DNA of 62,634 nucleotides from Streptomyces diacarni (GTDB taxonomy: Bacteria; Actinomycetota; Actinomycetes; Streptomycetales; Streptomycetaceae): assembly GCF_003323715.1 (NCBI RefSeq), contig NZ_QOIN01000058.1, forward strand, positions 1-62,634, given 5' to 3'. Shown here in pieces: positions 7,542-16,438 of the stretch (its first letter is position 1; each line of letters starts with the position of its first letter). The notes under the pieces are model-generated. The model did not search any database and was not told where the DNA came from. It saw only the letters and a program-made list of their open reading frames with translations. Both the position numbers and the translations under genes were made by a program.

Positions 7542-8467
7542 CGTTCTTCTCCTGTCAGCAGTACGGCCTTTCCGCGTATCCGGCGTTCGCGCAGGTCGAC
7601 CAGGGTGTCGGCCGTCTCCGCCCAGTCGGCTGTCCGGCCGATCTCCGGGTGCAGCCGGTCCCCTTCCACCAGGTGCACGAGTGCCGCGAGGTCGGAGGCG
7701 TAGGGGTCGCCCGCGTAGTGGAAGTGCTGGATGGTGACGCGCTCGGGGCCGTTGAGGAGTTCGAAGAAGTCGAGGGCGACCGGGGCCCGGCAGGCCTGTC
7801 CGAACCAGACGAGCAGGCCGCCTGGCCGTACCTTGGCGAGGGCGGTCGGCAGGTGCGGGCCGCCTGTCGACTCCAGTACGACGTCGAAGGGCCCCTGGGC
7901 GGCGGCGACGTCGTGCACGAGATGCGCGCCCAGTTCCGCGAGTCGTGCGCCGCGCGCCGGCGTGGCCGTCACCGCGGTCAGCCGGGCTCCGGCCCCCGCG
8001 GCCAACTCCGTGACGTAGTGGCCGACGCCACCCGAGGCGCCGGTCAGCAGCACCCGCGCGCCGGCCAGGGAACCGGCCGCGCGCAGCAGCCGAAGCGCGG
8101 TGATCCCGGCCAGCGGCAGCGCCGCCGCCCGTGCGCTGTCGACGCCGTGGGGGAGTACCGCGAGCGAGTGCGTGGGCACGGTCGCGTACGCGGCCCACCC
8201 GCCCTGGGCCGGATGTCCGACCACGCGGGTGCCGGCTGCGGGCCCCGAGCCGTCGGCTGCGGCCTGCACGACGAGCCCCGCCACGTCCTTGCCTGGCAGC
8301 AGCCCGGGACGCGGGTGTTCGAGGAGGAACGTCTCGCCCCTGTTCGGGGCGAACGCCTCGACCTTGATCATGGCTTCGCCGGGCTCCGGCACGGGCGGGG
8401 GGACCTCGGCGAACGCGACCGGGCGCGCGGCGTCTCCCGTGGGAATCAGTCTTCGCATGACGACCAT
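7538..8467 (-). CDS. Zinc-free MDR-type alcohol dehydrogenase / quinone oxidoreductase
   Basis: The 309-residue protein has a GroES-like N-terminus (PNRGETFLLEHPRPGLLPGKD) and a Rossmann NADPH site (LLTGASGGVGHYVTEL). It ends with the RGKAVL block common in quinone oxidoreductases. No structural zinc Cys cluster is present. It probably reduces an unsaturated carbonyl or quinone. An ATG nine bases downstream (8458) is an alternative start. It forms an operon with the alpha/beta hydrolase and diverges from a LysR gene with a clear operator between them. Confidence 0.88.
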   Translation of the reverse strand: MVVMRRLIPTGDAARPVAFAEVPPPVPEPGEAMIKVEAFAPNRGETFLLEHPRPGLLPGKDVAGLVVQAAADGSGPAAGTRVVGHPAQGGWAAYATVPTHSLAVLPHGVDSARAAALPLAGITALRLLRAAGSLAGARVLLTGASGGVGHYVTELAAGAGARLTAVTATPARGARLAELGAHLVHDVAAAQGPFDVVLESTGGPHLPTALAKVRPGGLLVWFGQACRAPVALDFFELLNGPERVTIQHFHYAGDPYASDLAALVHLVEGDRLHPEIGRTADWAETADTLVDLRERRIRGKAVLLTGEER

Positions 8468-8513
8468 GCAACTGCCGCACCCGCTCCGCGAGCCAACAGC
8501 GAACGAGCGCACC

Positions 8514-8532
8514 TGACAACCGTTGGTTGTCA
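8514..8532. promoter_or_regulatory. LysR-type operator, 7-bp arms
   Basis: TGACAAC-N5-GTTGTCA is a perfect inverted repeat in the 80-base gap between the LysR gene and the oxidoreductase operon. It contains a T-N11-A core, the hallmark of LysR-type recognition sites. It suits control of both divergent promoters. Confidence 0.75.
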
Positions 8533-8547
8533 TCTATGGTGACAGCC

Positions 8548-9477
8548 GTGGATCTCGACATGGCGCAGCTGCGTGCCTTCGTCTGCGCCGCCGAGGAACT
8601 GCACTTCGGACGGGCGGCCCGGACGCTCTCCCTCTCCCAGCAGGCGCTTTCCAAGAGGATCGCGCGGCTGGAGTCGCTGCTCGGCGCCGAGCTGTTCCAG
8701 CGTGCCGGCAACGGCGTACGCCTCACCGGAACCGGCCGGCACTTTCTCCCACCGGCGCGGCAGGCGCTGGCCGCGGCCGACGCCGCCGTCGAAGCGGCAC
8801 TCGGCAAGGCCCGTCCGCTGCGCGTGGACGTGTGGGGCCATCTCTACGCGCCGATGCGGACGCTGGCCCGGGTCGCCGGGCGGGCCGGAGAGCTGGTGCC
8901 GGGGCACGGGCGCGACCTGCCGTCGGTGACGGCGGCGCTGCTGCACGGCGACATCGACGCGGCCTTCGGCCGAGTCCACCCACCGCTGCGTGCCGGGCTG
9001 TCGCACCGCCTGGTCCGACTCGAACCCGTGGACGCCGTGGTGAGCACGGACCATCCCCGCGCGGCCGAACCGGAGCTGCGGCCCGAGCAGTTGCGCGGCA
9101 GCGTGCTGTGGGCGCCCGGTGCTCTGGACCGGCTCGACTTCCTCCGTCAGTTCGCCGACCGGTTCGACATCCCCGACAGGGGCGCCGGCGTCAACCTGGG
9201 CCTCACCCACTTCCTCCGCGAGGTGGCCGGCGACCCGCGGCGCTTCTCGCTGCTGCCCGCCGACGTGCCCCTTCCCGAAGTCCCCGGGCTGCGCTCCGTC
9301 CCGCTGGTCGGCCCCACGCCGCTGTACGCCTGGTCGCTGCTGTGGCGCACCGGCAACCCGCACCCGGGCCTGCACGCTCTCGCCAGCGTCTGCGCCGCCG
9401 AAGCGGGACGAAGCCGATGGCTGGAGTACGACCCGGCCCGCGACTGGCTCCCCGAGCCGCCCCCGGCGCCGGAGTGA
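8548..9477 (+). CDS. LysR-family transcriptional regulator
   Basis: The 309-residue protein has the N-terminal LysR winged helix (LRAFVCAAEELHFGRAARTL, then SQQALSKRIARLE) and a periplasmic-binding-protein-like effector domain. GTG at 8548 was chosen because VDLDMAQLRAF aligns with the usual LysR start and GGTGA lies just upstream. An in-frame ATG at 8536 sits almost on top of the operator. It likely controls the divergent oxidoreductase/hydrolase operon in response to an unknown ligand. Confidence 0.9.
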   Translation: MDLDMAQLRAFVCAAEELHFGRAARTLSLSQQALSKRIARLESLLGAELFQRAGNGVRLTGTGRHFLPPARQALAAADAAVEAALGKARPLRVDVWGHLYAPMRTLARVAGRAGELVPGHGRDLPSVTAALLHGDIDAAFGRVHPPLRAGLSHRLVRLEPVDAVVSTDHPRAAEPELRPEQLRGSVLWAPGALDRLDFLRQFADRFDIPDRGAGVNLGLTHFLREVAGDPRRFSLLPADVPLPEVPGLRSVPLVGPTPLYAWSLLWRTGNPHPGLHALASVCAAEAGRSRWLEYDPARDWLPEPPPAPE

Positions 9478-9603
9478 GAGCGTTCCGGCTCCGGGCTCCC
9501 CTCAAGCTCTTGACAGCTGTGGCCCCGCGGCGGTCGCCTGTGCCTCTGCGGCGCCCAGGCTCGGGCACGGCGCCGTAGGACGGACACGGGGAGAAGGTGG
9601 GCC

Positions 9604-10602
9604 ATGCTGCGGGTGTACTTCACGTCCGAGGATCTGGCGCGGGTGCGGGTCGCTACAGGGCCCGACTATCTGTGGGAGATCAGCAACAGCGTGCAGACGC
9701 TCCAACGTGCGGACGGCAGGCGGGAGTTCGGCGAGTGGCGCCGCTGGGCGCGGCCCCGGCTGCCGGAGAGCTGCCGCCTGCTGACGCCGCTCCTGCCGCC
9801 ACAGGGTTGTTCGCCGGACTTCCTCACCCCCACCTACGGCGACCGAGAGTCACTCCAGGCAGCCGTGGACGCCCTCGTGCGCACACCACGTCCGCGCCTG
9901 CGCGCCGACCTGACGAGAGTGGCGGCCACCCGGCGGCTCCCCGGGTGGACGACCGCGCTGGCCGACGGCGACGGCGCCGCCCTCCAGCGGTTGGGGCAGG
10001 TACTGGGTGCGTACCACCGGCAGGTGATGGCCCCCTTCTGGCAGCGCGTGCGCGCACACATCGACGCCGACCGCGTCCTGCGGGTGCACGGCCTCCTCGA
10101 CGGCGCCGTCGACGGGCTGCTGGCAGGGCTCGGGCCCCGGTTCCGCTGGCGCCCGCCTGTCCTGGAGGCCGACTATCCCGTCGAGCACGACCTGTGGCTG
10201 AACGGCCGGGGTCTCCTCCTCCAGCCCTCGTTCTTCTGCTGGCCCACCCCCGTCACGCTCACGGACGGCGCGCTGCCGCCGGTCCTGGTGTACCCGATCG
10301 ACCACGAGCGGGACTGGTCGTGTGCGCAGCCGTCCCGTCGCCCGGACACGGACGCGGCCCTCGGGCAGCTCATGGGGCACACCCGAGCCGCCGTTCTGAG
10401 CGCGGCTCGCACCGGCGCTTCCACGGTGGAGCTGGCCCGGCTGCTGGGGGTCACGCACCCGGCAGTGAGCCAGCACGTGAAGGTGTTGCGTACGGCGGGC
10501 CTGGTCACGACGGCCCGCAGGGCGGGGCGGTCCCTCCATGTCGCGACCGCGGAGGGCCGTGCCCTGCTGCGCAGCGGTGAGTGCGGCGGGGGAGCGGCGT
10601 AA
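9604..10602 (+). CDS. DUF5937-like protein with C-terminal ArsR-type winged helix
   Basis: The 332-residue protein begins MLRVYFTSEDLARVRV. A 230-residue N-terminal region of unknown function carries FLTPTYGDRESL, HDLWLNGRGLLL, SFFCW and LVYPIDH. A C-terminal winged helix follows (STVELARLLGVTHPAVSQH, then VKVLRTAGLVTTARRAGRS). GGGGAGAAGG precedes the ATG. The N-terminal architecture matches the family I recall as DUF5937, which is common in Streptomyces. A paralogue with the same layout is encoded at 16556-17545. Ligand and targets are unknown. Confidence 0.8.
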   Translation: MLRVYFTSEDLARVRVATGPDYLWEISNSVQTLQRADGRREFGEWRRWARPRLPESCRLLTPLLPPQGCSPDFLTPTYGDRESLQAAVDALVRTPRPRLRADLTRVAATRRLPGWTTALADGDGAALQRLGQVLGAYHRQVMAPFWQRVRAHIDADRVLRVHGLLDGAVDGLLAGLGPRFRWRPPVLEADYPVEHDLWLNGRGLLLQPSFFCWPTPVTLTDGALPPVLVYPIDHERDWSCAQPSRRPDTDAALGQLMGHTRAAVLSAARTGASTVELARLLGVTHPAVSQHVKVLRTAGLVTTARRAGRSLHVATAEGRALLRSGECGGGAA

Positions 10603-10788
10603 GCCTGGGCTTTCAGCCGTTGCGGTCGTCATATCCTCGCCACGACTCTGTTCGGGCTGCCGCACACCTGACCCCCCACCACGTCGTGTCCCGGCAGCAC
10701 GCCCCGTACCGGTTGTCCGCACATGAGATCTGTGCCGAGAACCGGGTAAGGGGCGGGGACGCGGCGACCACCTCTCAAGGAGCCGGCG

Positions 10789-11490
10789 TTGAGCACCCAT
10801 CTCACCCGCCCCGCCGTCCTGGCCGCCTCTCTCGTCGCCGCGGGCGCGCTGCTCGCCGTGCCGGGTACGGCCCAGGCGTCGTCCGCCCCCCACACCTCGA
10901 CCTCGGGATCCGCCGCGGAGGCGTCCGCCCAAGAAAGCGGCGTGGGCCTGAAGAAGTTCCAGGAGCGGCACGGGCTGCCCCGTACCGGCTCGGTCGACAG
11001 AGCCACCGCCAAGGCGCTCGGTCAGGCCTCCGACGCCGAGCTGCACCAGACCTTCAAAACCGCCGCCGACCTCGGCCCCGAGGAGCTGGCCAACGCGCGC
11101 ACGGTCATCGGCGTCGGCAAGGGAGCGGGTATCCCGGAACAGGGCCAGGTCATCGCTTTGATGACGGCCATGCAGGAGTCGAAGTTCGTCAACTACCTCA
11201 CGCCCGTCGACCACGACTCCCTCGGCATCTTCCAGCAGCGCCCCAGCACCGGCTGGGGCACACCAGAGCAGATCACCGACGTACCCACCTCGTCGAAGTC
11301 GTTCTACGGAGTGGCCGACTTCGGTACCAACCCCGGGCTGATCCAGATCGAGGGCTGGGAGACCATGCCGCCCGGTGACGTCTGCCAGGCGGTCCAGGTC
11401 TCGGCGTACCCCGACCGCTACGCGCAGTGGGAGCAGTTCGCGCGTGACCTGCTCGCGCAGGAGGGCCCCACGGTTCCGCCGATCCCCTGA
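10789..11490 (+). CDS. Secreted peptidoglycan-binding protein with a lysozyme-like domain
   Basis: The 233-residue protein uses a TTG start preceded by AAGGAG. A Sec signal peptide (about 1-31, ending PGTAQASS) is followed by a PG_binding_1-like repeat (GLKKFQERHGLPRTGSVD). The catalytic-like domain carries VIALMTAMQESKF and SLGIFQQRPSTGWG, as in a family of actinobacterial cell-wall lytic proteins. It probably binds and cleaves peptidoglycan outside the cell. It is monocistronic, followed 14 bases later by a long perfect terminator hairpin. Confidence 0.85.
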   Translation: MSTHLTRPAVLAASLVAAGALLAVPGTAQASSAPHTSTSGSAAEASAQESGVGLKKFQERHGLPRTGSVDRATAKALGQASDAELHQTFKTAADLGPEELANARTVIGVGKGAGIPEQGQVIALMTAMQESKFVNYLTPVDHDSLGIFQQRPSTGWGTPEQITDVPTSSKSFYGVADFGTNPGLIQIEGWETMPPGDVCQAVQVSAYPDRYAQWEQFARDLLAQEGPTVPPIP

Positions 11491-11504
11491 CGGGGACATC
11501 CCCG

Positions 11505-11554
11505 AACCCTCTGCGCCCACTCCCTCCTCCCGCAGGGAGTGGGCGCAGAGGGTT
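11505..11554 (+). terminator. Perfect 21-bp stem terminator
   Basis: Arms at 11505-11525 and 11534-11554 are exact reverse complements around an 8-base loop. The structure begins 14 bases after the peptidoglycan-binding protein. There is no T-tract, as is common for Streptomyces intrinsic terminators. Confidence 0.85.
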
Positions 11555-11755
11555 GCCGCGGCGGTTGAGCGGACCGGCCTCGTGCCCGGGAGCGCGCCGG
11601 GGCAGCCGGCGCGCGGTCAGCCCAGCGGAGGCCCCCGGGCGGCGATCGGTCCGCAGCCCGGCGGGCAAGGGCATGGGCGCAGTCCTGCGCACCGTCGTCC
11701 GCAAGGTCGCCGACAGCGGGCCGGATACCTCACGCGTCGGGCGGCCGGTTCGGCG

Positions 11756-12589
11756 TCACCCCGCGTACAGCCGGTCCAGCGCTGCCTGGGTCTCCTCGTC
11801 CGCGGCACGGCAGAGCATCAACCGCTGGTCGCGATCCTCGAGCGGTGTGAGCACTTCGAAGTGCACCGCGAGCGGACCGACGTCAGGGTGGAGCATCGCC
11901 TTGCTCCCACGGCCGTTGACCTTCACGTCCCGCTCGGCCCACAGCCGTGCGAACTCCGCGTCGTGGGCCATGAACTCGGCGATGAGGTCGGTCAGCACCG
12001 TGTCCTCCGCGTGCGCGGCCCACGCGGCGCGCAGGTGGGCGACCCCCTCGCGCAGGACGCGTTCCCGGTCGAGATAGAACTCACGTACCCGTGGATGCAG
12101 CAGACACAGCCACATCGCGTTGCGCTGCGGCGGCTTCAGGGTGGCGAAGTCGATCAGCAGCTTCGCCATCGCGCCGTTCCAGGCCAGGATGTCGAAGCGG
12201 TGGTTCATCAGCATGGCCGGCAGCGGCGACAGGTCGTCGACCAGCCGTGCCAGCTGCGGCGCCGCCGTGGTGGCGGGCCCGCCGTCCTCGCGGGGCCGTT
12301 GCCGGGCGAGGTCGAAGAGGTAGGCGCGTTCGTCGGGGGCCAGGCGCAGCGCCCGGGCCAGCGCCTCCACCACGTCCGCCGAGGGCCGCAGCCCGCGGGC
12401 CTGTTCCAGCCGCACGACGTAGTCGATGCTGACCCCGGCCAGTTCGGCGACCTCTTCCCGGCGCAGCCCCGGGGTCCGCCGGGACTGCCGACGCGACGGC
12501 AGCCCGAAGTCTCGCGGATCCGCGCGTTCGCGTCGAGTACGCAAGAACGCGGCCAGCTCCCGCGTCGCCTCCTCGGTCAGGGTCGTCAT
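11756..12589 (-). CDS. XRE-family regulator with MmyB-like domain
   Basis: The 277-residue protein has the SRRQSRRTPGLRREEVAELA motif and SIDYVVRLEQARGLRPS that mark the actinobacterial helix-turn-helix/MmyB class. The ligand domain contains ILAWNGAMAKLL and ends DQRLMLCRAADEETQAALD. It is divergent from an aldo-keto reductase gene, a very common pairing in Streptomyces, and likely represses it. It is distinct from the XRE protein at 635-1435. Confidence 0.92.
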   Translation of the reverse strand: MTTLTEEATRELAAFLRTRRERADPRDFGLPSRRQSRRTPGLRREEVAELAGVSIDYVVRLEQARGLRPSADVVEALARALRLAPDERAYLFDLARQRPREDGGPATTAAPQLARLVDDLSPLPAMLMNHRFDILAWNGAMAKLLIDFATLKPPQRNAMWLCLLHPRVREFYLDRERVLREGVAHLRAAWAAHAEDTVLTDLIAEFMAHDAEFARLWAERDVKVNGRGSKAMLHPDVGPLAVHFEVLTPLEDRDQRLMLCRAADEETQAALDRLYAG

Positions 12590-12619
12590 GCAGGTGCCAA
12601 CAGTCAGGGTAGGAGCGGT

Positions 12620-12631
12620 GTTCCCAGGAAC
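12620..12631. promoter_or_regulatory. Palindrome between XRE/MmyB regulator and aldo-keto reductase
   Basis: GTTCC-CA-GGAAC is a perfect short inverted repeat 30 bases from the regulator start and about 75 bases from the reductase start. It is partly extended by GGAG and CTCC further out. Candidate operator. Confidence 0.45.
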
Positions 12632-12705
12632 CTCCCTCCCTTACCCCCTGCTCTCCCCGGCCACAGGCTCGTGTGCGACACGGACCACGAGCACAGGAGG
12701 AGACG

Positions 12706-13770
12706 ATGTCTCACACCCTCGACACCTACCGGCTGCTGGGCCGCTCGGGCCTGCGGGTCTCACCGCTCGCGCTGGGTGCGGCGACCTTCGGCACCGAGTG
12801 GGGCTGGGGCGCCGAGCAGGACGAGGCCCGCAAGCTGTTCGACCTCTACGTCGAGCGCGGCGGCAACTTCATCGACACCGCCGGCACCTACACCAACGGC
12901 ACCTCCGAGCGCCTGCTGGGCCGGTTCGCCCGCGACAGGCGCGAGAGCCTGGTGCTGGCGACGAAGTACACGACGCTGCGTCGCCCCGGCGACCCGAACT
13001 CCGGGGGTCCTCACCGCAAGAGCCTGTTCGCTTCGGTGGAAGCCAGTCTGCGACAGCTGAACACCGACTACCTCGATCTGCTCTACCTGCACGTGTGGGA
13101 CTTCACGACACCGGTCGAGGAGATTCTGCGCGGCATGGACGATCTGGTGCGGCAGGGCAAGGTGCTGTACGTGGCGATCTCCAACGCCCCCGCCTGGCAG
13201 GTGTCGCGCATGCAGGCGATCGCCGACCTGCGCGGCTGGTCCCCGCTGGTCGCGCTGGAGATCGAGTACAACCTGATCGAGCGCGCCGGGGAACGCGACC
13301 TGATCCCCATGGCGCGCGAGATGGGTCTGGGAGTGATCCCGTACTCGCCCCTGGCAGGCGGGGTGCTCACCGGCAAGTACAGCCGTGCCGACCTGACCGC
13401 GACGCCCACCGGCACCGACGACGGTACCCGCAAGAGGTTCAACCTCGGCGTGGGCGCGGTCACCGCACGCGCCCTCGAGATCGCCGAGGTGGTGAAGGAG
13501 GTCGCTACGGAGCTGGGCCGCACACCCGCCCAGGTCGGGCTGGCCTGGACCCTGCGCAATCCGGGGGTGACGGCACCGATCATCGGCGCTCGCACCCCCG
13601 CGCAGCTGGAGGACAACCTGGGCGCCCTGGAGGTCGACTTCACCGCCCGCCAACTCGCCCGCCTCGACGAGGCCGGCGCGATCCGGCTCGGTTTCCCGCA
13701 CGACATGCTCGCCAGCGACAGGATGCGCGCGGAGACCCGCGGTGACCTGAAGATCGAAGCCCGCCAATGA
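12706..13770 (+). CDS. Aldo/keto reductase
   Basis: The 354-residue NADPH-dependent reductase has the full catalytic tetrad: Asp57 and Tyr62 in FIDTAGTYTNG, Lys87 in VLATKYT and His129 in LLYLHVWD. It also carries ISNAPAW, YSPLAGGVLTGKYS and PIIGARTPAQLEDN for cofactor binding. Length and motifs match the AKR7/YdbC-like or general-stress-protein-69-like groups. CACAGGAGGAG precedes the ATG at 12706. It is divergent from the MmyB regulator and followed by a hairpin terminator. Confidence 0.92.
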   Translation: MSHTLDTYRLLGRSGLRVSPLALGAATFGTEWGWGAEQDEARKLFDLYVERGGNFIDTAGTYTNGTSERLLGRFARDRRESLVLATKYTTLRRPGDPNSGGPHRKSLFASVEASLRQLNTDYLDLLYLHVWDFTTPVEEILRGMDDLVRQGKVLYVAISNAPAWQVSRMQAIADLRGWSPLVALEIEYNLIERAGERDLIPMAREMGLGVIPYSPLAGGVLTGKYSRADLTATPTGTDDGTRKRFNLGVGAVTARALEIAEVVKEVATELGRTPAQVGLAWTLRNPGVTAPIIGARTPAQLEDNLGALEVDFTARQLARLDEAGAIRLGFPHDMLASDRMRAETRGDLKIEARQ

Positions 13771-13782
13771 CCCCCGGCCGAA

Positions 13783-13812
13783 CCCGAGGGCGGCACCGCC
13801 GCCGCCCTCGGG
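13783..13812 (+). terminator. Terminator hairpin after aldo-keto reductase
   Basis: CCCGAGGGCGGC at 13783-13794 pairs exactly with 13801-13812 around a 6-base loop, 13 bases after the reductase stop. It lies between convergent genes and may serve both. Confidence 0.75.
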
Positions 13813-13917
13813 GCGCCCTCGACCTGCTCGCCGCGTTCGCCGCGTTCGCCGCGCCGGGAGCACCCCGCTGGCTGCCGACTGCCTCGCTGCCCGGGCCGTA
13901 CCCCCTACGACGGCCGA

Positions 13918-14943
13918 TCACCGTACGGCGCCGCCCTTCCGCGGCGTACGCCCGCGCCTCGCGCGGTCGTCCCCCCGGGCCACCGCCACCAGCTCGGCCG
14001 CAGGCCCCACCAGCCGCCGTCCCATCGGCCAGACCGCACGCAGCGCACGTGTGAGGTCCACCCCCGCCACGTCTATGCCGACCAGGCGCCCCTCGGCGAC
14101 GTCTCCGCGCACGGCGAGCTCACTCAGCACCGAGGGCCCCGTGCCGGCGATCACCGCGCCCCGGACGGCGGCCGTGGAACCCAGCTCCAGCAGCGCGCGG
14201 GCGCGGCCGCACCCGGCCAGGTGCAGCGCCCGATCCAGCGTCTGGCGGGTGCCGGACCCGCGTTCACGCAGCACCAGCGGCGTGGTGGACAGCTCCTGCG
14301 CGTCCGGCGGCTGCCGGCGGCGGGCCCACGGATGGCCGGGATCGACCACGACGACCAGCCGGTCCTCGGCGACCTGCCGCGTCGACATCACCTGCGACAG
14401 GTGCGGGCCCTCGACGAAGCCGACATCCGCCTCGCCCGACTCGACCAGGCCGGGGACGTGCTCGCTGTTGGTGACCTGGAGCCCTATGTACAGCTCGGGT
14501 CTGCGGCTCCGCAGCTCGCTGATCCAGGCGGGCAGCAGGTATTCGGCGATCGTCAGGCTCGCCGCCACCCGCAGCTCGGCCTCCCGCCGGTTGCGCAGCG
14601 CGTCGGAACTGGTGAGCAGAGCCTCCACCTCGTCCAGGACACGCCGGGCGTGGCCCGCGACGATCTGGCCCGAGGCCGTGAGCCGCGAGCCCCGGCGGGT
14701 GCGGTCGACCAGCACCAGGCCGAGCGCCCGTTCCAGGGTGGACAGGCGGCGGCTGGCCGACGGCTGCGCGATCCGGAGCCGCTCGGCGGCCCGACCGAGA
14801 CTGCCCAGGTCGGCGACGAGGACGAGCAGCCGCAGCGACTCCAGATCGGGCGTGCGGGAGGGCGCCGGCGCGGTGCCGGGCGTCGGGGTGGCGGGGGGCT
14901 CCGCCGAGTCGGCTGTCACAGCACCAGCGTATGACTGACTCAT
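13918..14943 (-). CDS. LysR-family transcriptional regulator
   Basis: The protein has the LysR helix-turn-helix (LESLRLLVLVADLGSLGRAA, then RIAQPSASRRLSTLERALG) after a 30-residue Pro/Ala-rich extension. A substrate-binding-like domain of CysB/CbbR type follows. An internal GTG at 14919 would give a shorter protein; the ATG at 14943 lies inside the predicted operator, which favours the later start. It is divergent from a YeiH-type exporter, a recurrent pairing in bacteria. Confidence 0.88.
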   Translation of the reverse strand: MSQSYAGAVTADSAEPPATPTPGTAPAPSRTPDLESLRLLVLVADLGSLGRAAERLRIAQPSASRRLSTLERALGLVLVDRTRRGSRLTASGQIVAGHARRVLDEVEALLTSSDALRNRREAELRVAASLTIAEYLLPAWISELRSRRPELYIGLQVTNSEHVPGLVESGEADVGFVEGPHLSQVMSTRQVAEDRLVVVVDPGHPWARRRQPPDAQELSTTPLVLRERGSGTRQTLDRALHLAGCGRARALLELGSTAAVRGAVIAGTGPSVLSELAVRGDVAEGRLVGIDVAGVDLTRALRAVWPMGRRLVGPAAELVAVARGDDRARRGRTPRKGGAVR

Positions 14944-14959
14944 AGTGTTGCGCTATGAG
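14939..14959. promoter_or_regulatory. LysR-type operator CTCATAG-N7-CTATGAG
   Basis: Perfect 7-bp arms around a 7-base centre contain a T-N11-A core, in the gap between the LysR gene and the exporter. It overlaps the annotated LysR ATG, implying autoregulation at the initiation region or a later true start. Confidence 0.7.
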
Positions 14960-15014
14960 CTGCTGTGCGATCGGGGGCTACAGCCGGTCCTCATCGGCCC
15001 GGAGAGTGTGGATC

Positions 15015-16175
15015 ATGACTGATGACAGCGACGTCTCACCTCCCGCCCACGGCTCTCCGAGGACGACCCCGTCCGGCTCGGCGACCGCTGCCGAGGACGC
15101 GGGCGCGCCCGCCCCGGCACAGGAGACGGGACCCGCCCGGGCCGGGGGCATGGGCGCCGCGCTCCTCTCCCGCCTCCCCGGCCTCGCCCTCGCCGTCGCC
15201 ATCGCGGCCGTGGCCACCGTGCTGGGCAGGCTGATGCCGGTGGTCGGCGGCCCGGTGAGCGGGATCGTGCTGGGTGTGTTGGTGGCGGTCGTGGTCCGGC
15301 CGAAGACCGTGCTGCGGCCGGGCATCGCGTTCGCCGGACGCGGTGTGCTGCAGACCGCGGTCGTGGTGCTGGGCGCACAGCTGTCGCTGGGACAGATCCT
15401 GAAGGTGGGGGTGGGGTCGCTGCCGGTGATGCTGGTGACCCTCGCGGCCTGCCTGGCCGCGGCGTACTGGCTCGGGCGGCGCCTGGGCATCGTCCGTGAC
15501 CTGCGCACTCTGATCGGGGTCGGCACCGGGATCTGCGGCGCCTCGGCCATCGCGGCGGTGACCCCCGTCATCGGCGCGTTGGAGGCGGAGGTGGCCTACG
15601 CGGTCTCCACCATCTTCGTCTTCAACGTCGCCGCGGTCTTGACCTTCCCGTTCCTCGGTCACCTGCTGGACATGAGCCAGCACGCCTTCGGGCTCTTCGC
15701 CGGTACCGCGGTCAACGACATGTCGTCCGTGGTCGCCGCCGCCACCACCTACGGCGGTCCCGCCGCTGACTACGCCGTCGTCGTGAAGCTTGCCCGCACC
15801 CTGCTCATCATCCCCATCTGCCTGGGACTGGCCGCGCTGGTCCGCCGCCGCGCGGCTGCCACAGCGGACTCGGCCGAGGCCGACGGGACCGAGCCCCGCC
15901 GGATCCGCGTCGGCCGTCTCATCCCCTGGTTCCTGGTCGGCTTCATCGCCCTCGCCGCGATCAACACGGCAGGACTCGTGCCCCAGTCGGCGCACGAGCC
16001 GCTCAGCACACTCGCCGTCTTCCTCATCACCGTCGCGCTCTCCGCCATCGGGCTGTCCACCGAACCGGCCAAACTGCGGCGCGCCGGCCCTGCCCCGCTG
16101 CTGCTGGGCGGCTTGCTGTGGCTGGTGGTGTCCGCGACCAGCCTGCTCCTGCAGTACCTGCTCGGCCACTTCTGA
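15015..16175 (+). CDS. YeiH/UPF0324-family putative sulfate exporter
   Basis: The 386-residue protein has a 50-residue hydrophilic N-terminus and about ten membrane segments. It carries the family motifs GRGVLQTAVVVLGAQLS, GVGTGICGASAIAAVTPVI and GTAVNDMSSVVAAATTYG. Members are annotated as putative sulfate exporters, but the substrate is poorly proven. ATG at 15015 follows GGAGAG at good spacing and was preferred over an upstream ATG at 14955, which lies in the operator. The divergent LysR probably controls it. Confidence 0.88.
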   Translation: MTDDSDVSPPAHGSPRTTPSGSATAAEDAGAPAPAQETGPARAGGMGAALLSRLPGLALAVAIAAVATVLGRLMPVVGGPVSGIVLGVLVAVVVRPKTVLRPGIAFAGRGVLQTAVVVLGAQLSLGQILKVGVGSLPVMLVTLAACLAAAYWLGRRLGIVRDLRTLIGVGTGICGASAIAAVTPVIGALEAEVAYAVSTIFVFNVAAVLTFPFLGHLLDMSQHAFGLFAGTAVNDMSSVVAAATTYGGPAADYAVVVKLARTLLIIPICLGLAALVRRRAAATADSAEADGTEPRRIRVGRLIPWFLVGFIALAAINTAGLVPQSAHEPLSTLAVFLITVALSAIGLSTEPAKLRRAGPAPLLLGGLLWLVVSATSLLLQYLLGHF

Positions 16176-16290
16176 ACGGCGGTCGGTCCGAGGCGGTGCA
16201 CCATGGTCGAACGGCACACGGCGGGCGCGCCTACCAGCCGGTCATGCTGGTGCGCTCCGCAAGGGGAGCCACGCGTCTCCTTCTCGGAAG

Positions 16291-16326
16291 CTCCGCGGGC
16301 GCGCGCGTACACGAGCGCCCGCGGAG
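16291..16326 (+). promoter_or_regulatory. RBS-sequestering hairpin before a 30-residue ORF
   Basis: Arms 16291-16302 and 16315-16326 pair over 12 perfect base pairs. The right arm includes GGAG of the Shine-Dalgarno sequence GGAGGAAGG (16323-16331) serving the ATG at 16340. In RNA this would hide part of the ribosome site, suggesting conditional translation. Confidence 0.6.
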
Positions 16327-16339
16327 GAAGGCTGTCGAC

Positions 16340-16432
16340 ATGACAGAAGACAGTCGGAAAAGACGGTCAGGGTCCGGCGACGACGGAGGCTCCTCCGGAG
16401 GAGACGACTCCGACGGTGGCGGAGGAGAGTAG
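16340..16432 (+). CDS. Orphan 30-residue Gly/Asp/Ser-rich peptide
   Basis: ATG at 16340 has a near-ideal Shine-Dalgarno (GGAGGAAGG) about 8 bases upstream. The peptide starts MTEDSRKRRSGSG and continues with an acidic Gly/Ser/Asp tail ending DGGGGE: a short basic patch, then a low-complexity acidic part, with no Cys. Third-position GC is clearly lower than in neighbouring genes, so transfer or a non-protein role is possible. An 18-bp terminator follows 6 bases later, and the neighbour on that side is convergent, so this is a stand-alone unit. I do not recognise a family. Confidence 0.5.
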   Translation: MTEDSRKRRSGSGDDGGSSGGDDSDGGGGE

Positions 16433-16438
16433 CTGAGA

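Noticed and set aside
13826..13852. Repeated GTTCGCCGC triplets as a CRISPR or satellite
   Set aside because: Only two or three short units in GC-rich sequence; no spacers.
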